From contig NZ_JAQBOC010000022.1 of NCBI RefSeq assembly GCF_028288225.1, positions 1-64,000 on the forward strand: a DNA stretch of 64,000 bases, in the 5' to 3' direction. The notes beneath the pieces were generated by a model, which had not been told where the DNA came from, did not search any database, and saw only the letters and a list, made by a program, of their open reading frames with translations. Made by a program: the position numbers and the translations under genes. Shown piece after piece: positions 63,651 to 64,000 of the stretch (its first letter is position 1; every line of letters begins with the position of its first letter). This stretch comes from Mucilaginibacter sp. (GTDB lineage: Bacteria > Bacteroidota > Bacteroidia > Sphingobacteriales > Sphingobacteriaceae).

Positions 63651-63722
63651 GTGATTACACTGATTGGTGAATGATTACACTATATTGTGATTACACTGAT
63701 TGGTGACTGATTACACGGATTA
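63651..63722. repeat. Two tandem ~36-bp repeats
   Basis: GTGATTACACTGATTGGTGA occurs at 63651-63670 and again at 63687-63706, each followed by a TGATTACAC unit, giving two near-identical 36-base copies in the aroA-aroC gap. Likely a dispersed or tandem repeat of variable number. Confidence 0.75.
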
Positions 63723-63788
63723 TTTACGGCCACTTTGTATTCGCACAACTTTCTTGGCGATTATCTGCAATATACAAACTTAGTCCAA

Positions 63789-63812
63789 CTTGTTGGTGAC
63801 AACACCAACAAG
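63789..63812. repeat. Perfect 10-bp inverted repeat
   Basis: CTTGTTGGTG and CACCAACAAG around ACAA in the aroA-aroC gap. It is not followed by a T run in either direction, so it may be a hairpin or binding site rather than a terminator. Confidence 0.55.
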
Positions 63813-63908
63813 GGCGCTAGCCTCATCGAATGCAAAGCGGTTAAGCACAGTTCGCGATTGCTTCGTACCTAGCAAAGACAAGTTTGTTAAACCTTTCGCG
63901 TTTTTCCT

Positions 63909-64000
63909 TTATCCTTTCACCTCTTCCTCAAACCCCATCTTTTCCAGATCTTTCCAAAATGCCGGGTATGATTTTTCAACCACGTCGGCATCTTCAATTT
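63909..64000 (-). CDS. aroA: 3' end of 3-phosphoshikimate 1-carboxyvinyltransferase (EPSP synthase), partial
   Basis: The last 29 codons read KIEDADVVEKSYPAFWKDLE and KMGFEEEVKG to a stop at 63909; VxKSYPxFWxDL is the conserved C-terminus of EPSP synthases. The gene continues beyond the window. Its position before aroC on the same strand fits the pathway. Confidence 0.72.
   Translation of the reverse strand, partial: IEDADVVEKSYPAFWKDLEKMGFEEEVKG

Overview
The window reads as chromosome of a Bacteroidota bacterium, most like the Sphingobacteriaceae (Mucilaginibacter/Pedobacter type). The signs are a Bacteroides-type conjugative element (TraM family), an imuA-imuB-dnaE2 mutasome, RRM-type RNA-binding proteins, a DUF5686 outer-membrane protein, SYLF, YciE/F-like and DUF3347 proteins, weak Shine-Dalgarno signals and moderate GC. 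No rRNA, complete tRNA or CRISPR array is visible.

Layout. 1-2.3 kb: the end of an integrative conjugative element (a TraL-like fragment, TraM and an accessory protein), closed by what looks like the 3' half of a tRNA gene plus that gene's terminator, a candidate attachment site. 2.6-10.6 kb: small-molecule and redox housekeeping (NUC-like secreted nuclease, VOC proteins, DoxX, GNAT, azoreductase with a divergent MocR regulator, then nitroreductase, AhpD-like protein and quinone reductase). 10.7-21.3 kb: an accessory island with many broken genes and several defence-like ones: a uracil-DNA-glycosylase-like protein, an Abi-C protein, a frameshifted DUF5677 protein, an orphan HExxH protein, and an overlapping pair made of an Mrr-nuclease/STAND NTPase and a HEPN-like protein. 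This pair is the best candidate for an undescribed antiviral system. A truncated DnaC-like ATPase marks the island's right edge.

21.4-30.4 kb: DNA-damage region: dnaE2, imuB and imuA in one tight operon, then a decayed second copy of the imuA 5' end, and an alkB operon. A 19-bp motif is identical upstream of imuA and upstream of the alkB operon, which suggests one shared damage-responsive operator. 30.7-43.7 kb: two histidine kinases (one with twelve 21-residue coiled-coil repeats), then stress and small-protein genes (dodecin, SYLF, two RRM proteins, YciE/F-like protein, DJ-1/PfpI, MtfA-like peptidase) and topoisomerase III. 44-51.7 kb: envelope and metabolic genes (DUF5686, OmpA lipoprotein, SDR, NagD-like HAD, lipoprotein hydrolase). 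51.7-58 kb, minus strand: a copper/metal-flavoured group (DUF3347, Met/His-rich barrel, Cys-cluster small protein, Cys-cluster propeller) followed by a GH2 glycosidase. 58-64 kb: LOG protein, a toxin-antitoxin pair with a frameshifted toxin, MFS transporter, PIF1-like helicase, and aroC with the 3' end of aroA.

Family names come from reading the translated sequences without database searches. Several reading frames are interrupted by single-base shifts; whether these are decay or sequencing error cannot be settled from the sequence alone.
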